Assembly (NCBI GenBank): GCA_013368445.1
Contig: JAACJO010000007.1
Location: forward strand, 2,170,001 to 2,234,000
From: Leucocoprinus leucothites
Lineage: Eukaryota; Basidiomycota; Agaricomycetes; Agaricales; Agaricaceae
Reading direction: 5' to 3'
Length of the DNA stretch: 64,000 bases
The notes below the pieces were generated by a model, which was given only the letters and a program-made list of their open reading frames with translations, had not been told where the DNA came from and searched no databases. Numbering within the stretch: position 1 is the first letter of the stretch; every line of letters begins with the position of its first letter. The translations under genes and the position numbers were made by a program. Shown here in pieces: positions 63,710-64,000 of this stretch.

Positions 63710-64000
63710 AAAATACACAGTCATTGTCGGTAGATATCAACATAATCAAAAGTACAAGTTTATAGCCCCCCATAAGCCCATTGACTAGTGCTATAAAGAT
63801 AGTCGTGCCACACATATGAAGAACCTTTATCGGCCATGAGATGAATTCAAGGAATTGAGCGACTCCCTTCATAACCGAGGAATATTCTTGATCCTCGATG
63901 TAGTCGTCAACCAGTGAGAACCACAGACTACGATCACACATCTATGTTGACGGTTCACCTCCCTCAGCTTCGCTGCATTGAACGCCACCGACTAAGGCAA
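63710..64000. other. 3' flank at the window edge
   Basis: Sequence after the hydrolase stop, with no supported gene. A gene starting beyond the window cannot be excluded. Confidence 0.35.

Overview
The window reads as nuclear DNA of a filamentous basidiomycete, most likely an Agaricomycete. Genes are dense and lie on both strands, and almost all are split by short introns of about 45-90 nt with GT...AG ends and CTGAC/CTGAT-like branch sites. The content also fits: NACHT NTPases of the mushroom type, fungal caleosins, a fused two-subunit Leu1, and small secreted proteins. There are no bacterial signals, no CRISPR array, no tRNA or rRNA that I can defend, and no intact transposon. Exon borders were worked out by hand from splice signals, reading phase and family similarity. 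For the fully resolved genes the exon lengths sum to a multiple of three.

Left third (1-20 kb): a disrupted Ser/Pro-rich gene fragment at the edge; a NACHT NTPase (-); a GPALPP/DUF3752 protein (-); a tiny six-cysteine secreted protein built from micro-exons (+); a Zn2Cys6-like protein (-); a tandem pair of FKBP12-type prolyl isomerases (+); a tandem pair of caleosins (+); a P-loop sugar/nucleoside kinase (-); and a GH99/GH71-like protein with a very long Pro/Gly tail (+).

Middle (20-41 kb): a C2H2 zinc-finger protein (+); an RSC1/2-like double-bromodomain plus BAH subunit of a chromatin remodeller (+); two related single-pass membrane proteins with Cys-rich ectodomains (+), separated by about 2 kb; a GFA-domain protein (-); and a second NACHT NTPase (+) flanked by a roughly 155-bp direct repeat.

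Right third (41-64 kb) is mostly conserved housekeeping: LEU1 isopropylmalate isomerase (-), Rgp1 of the Ric1-Rgp1 GEF (+), an ENPP-type ectophosphodiesterase (-), the TRAPP subunit Trs33 (-) head-to-head with the N-recognin UBR1 (+), mitochondrial-type glutamyl-tRNA synthetase (-), and a secreted GH26-like hydrolase (+).

The gene set is not an operon or a metabolic cluster. The main patterns are local duplication (FKBP, caleosin and membrane-protein pairs), rapidly evolving NLR-like NACHT genes, extreme micro-exons, and three otherwise good genes each broken by exactly one missing base, which looks more like assembly error than decay. The best leads for something new are the micro-exon cysteine-rich secreted protein, the Zn2Cys6-like protein with its basic residues in the wrong half of the cluster, the repeat-flanked NACHT gene, and the intracellular GH99/71-like protein with the PGQ-repeat tail.
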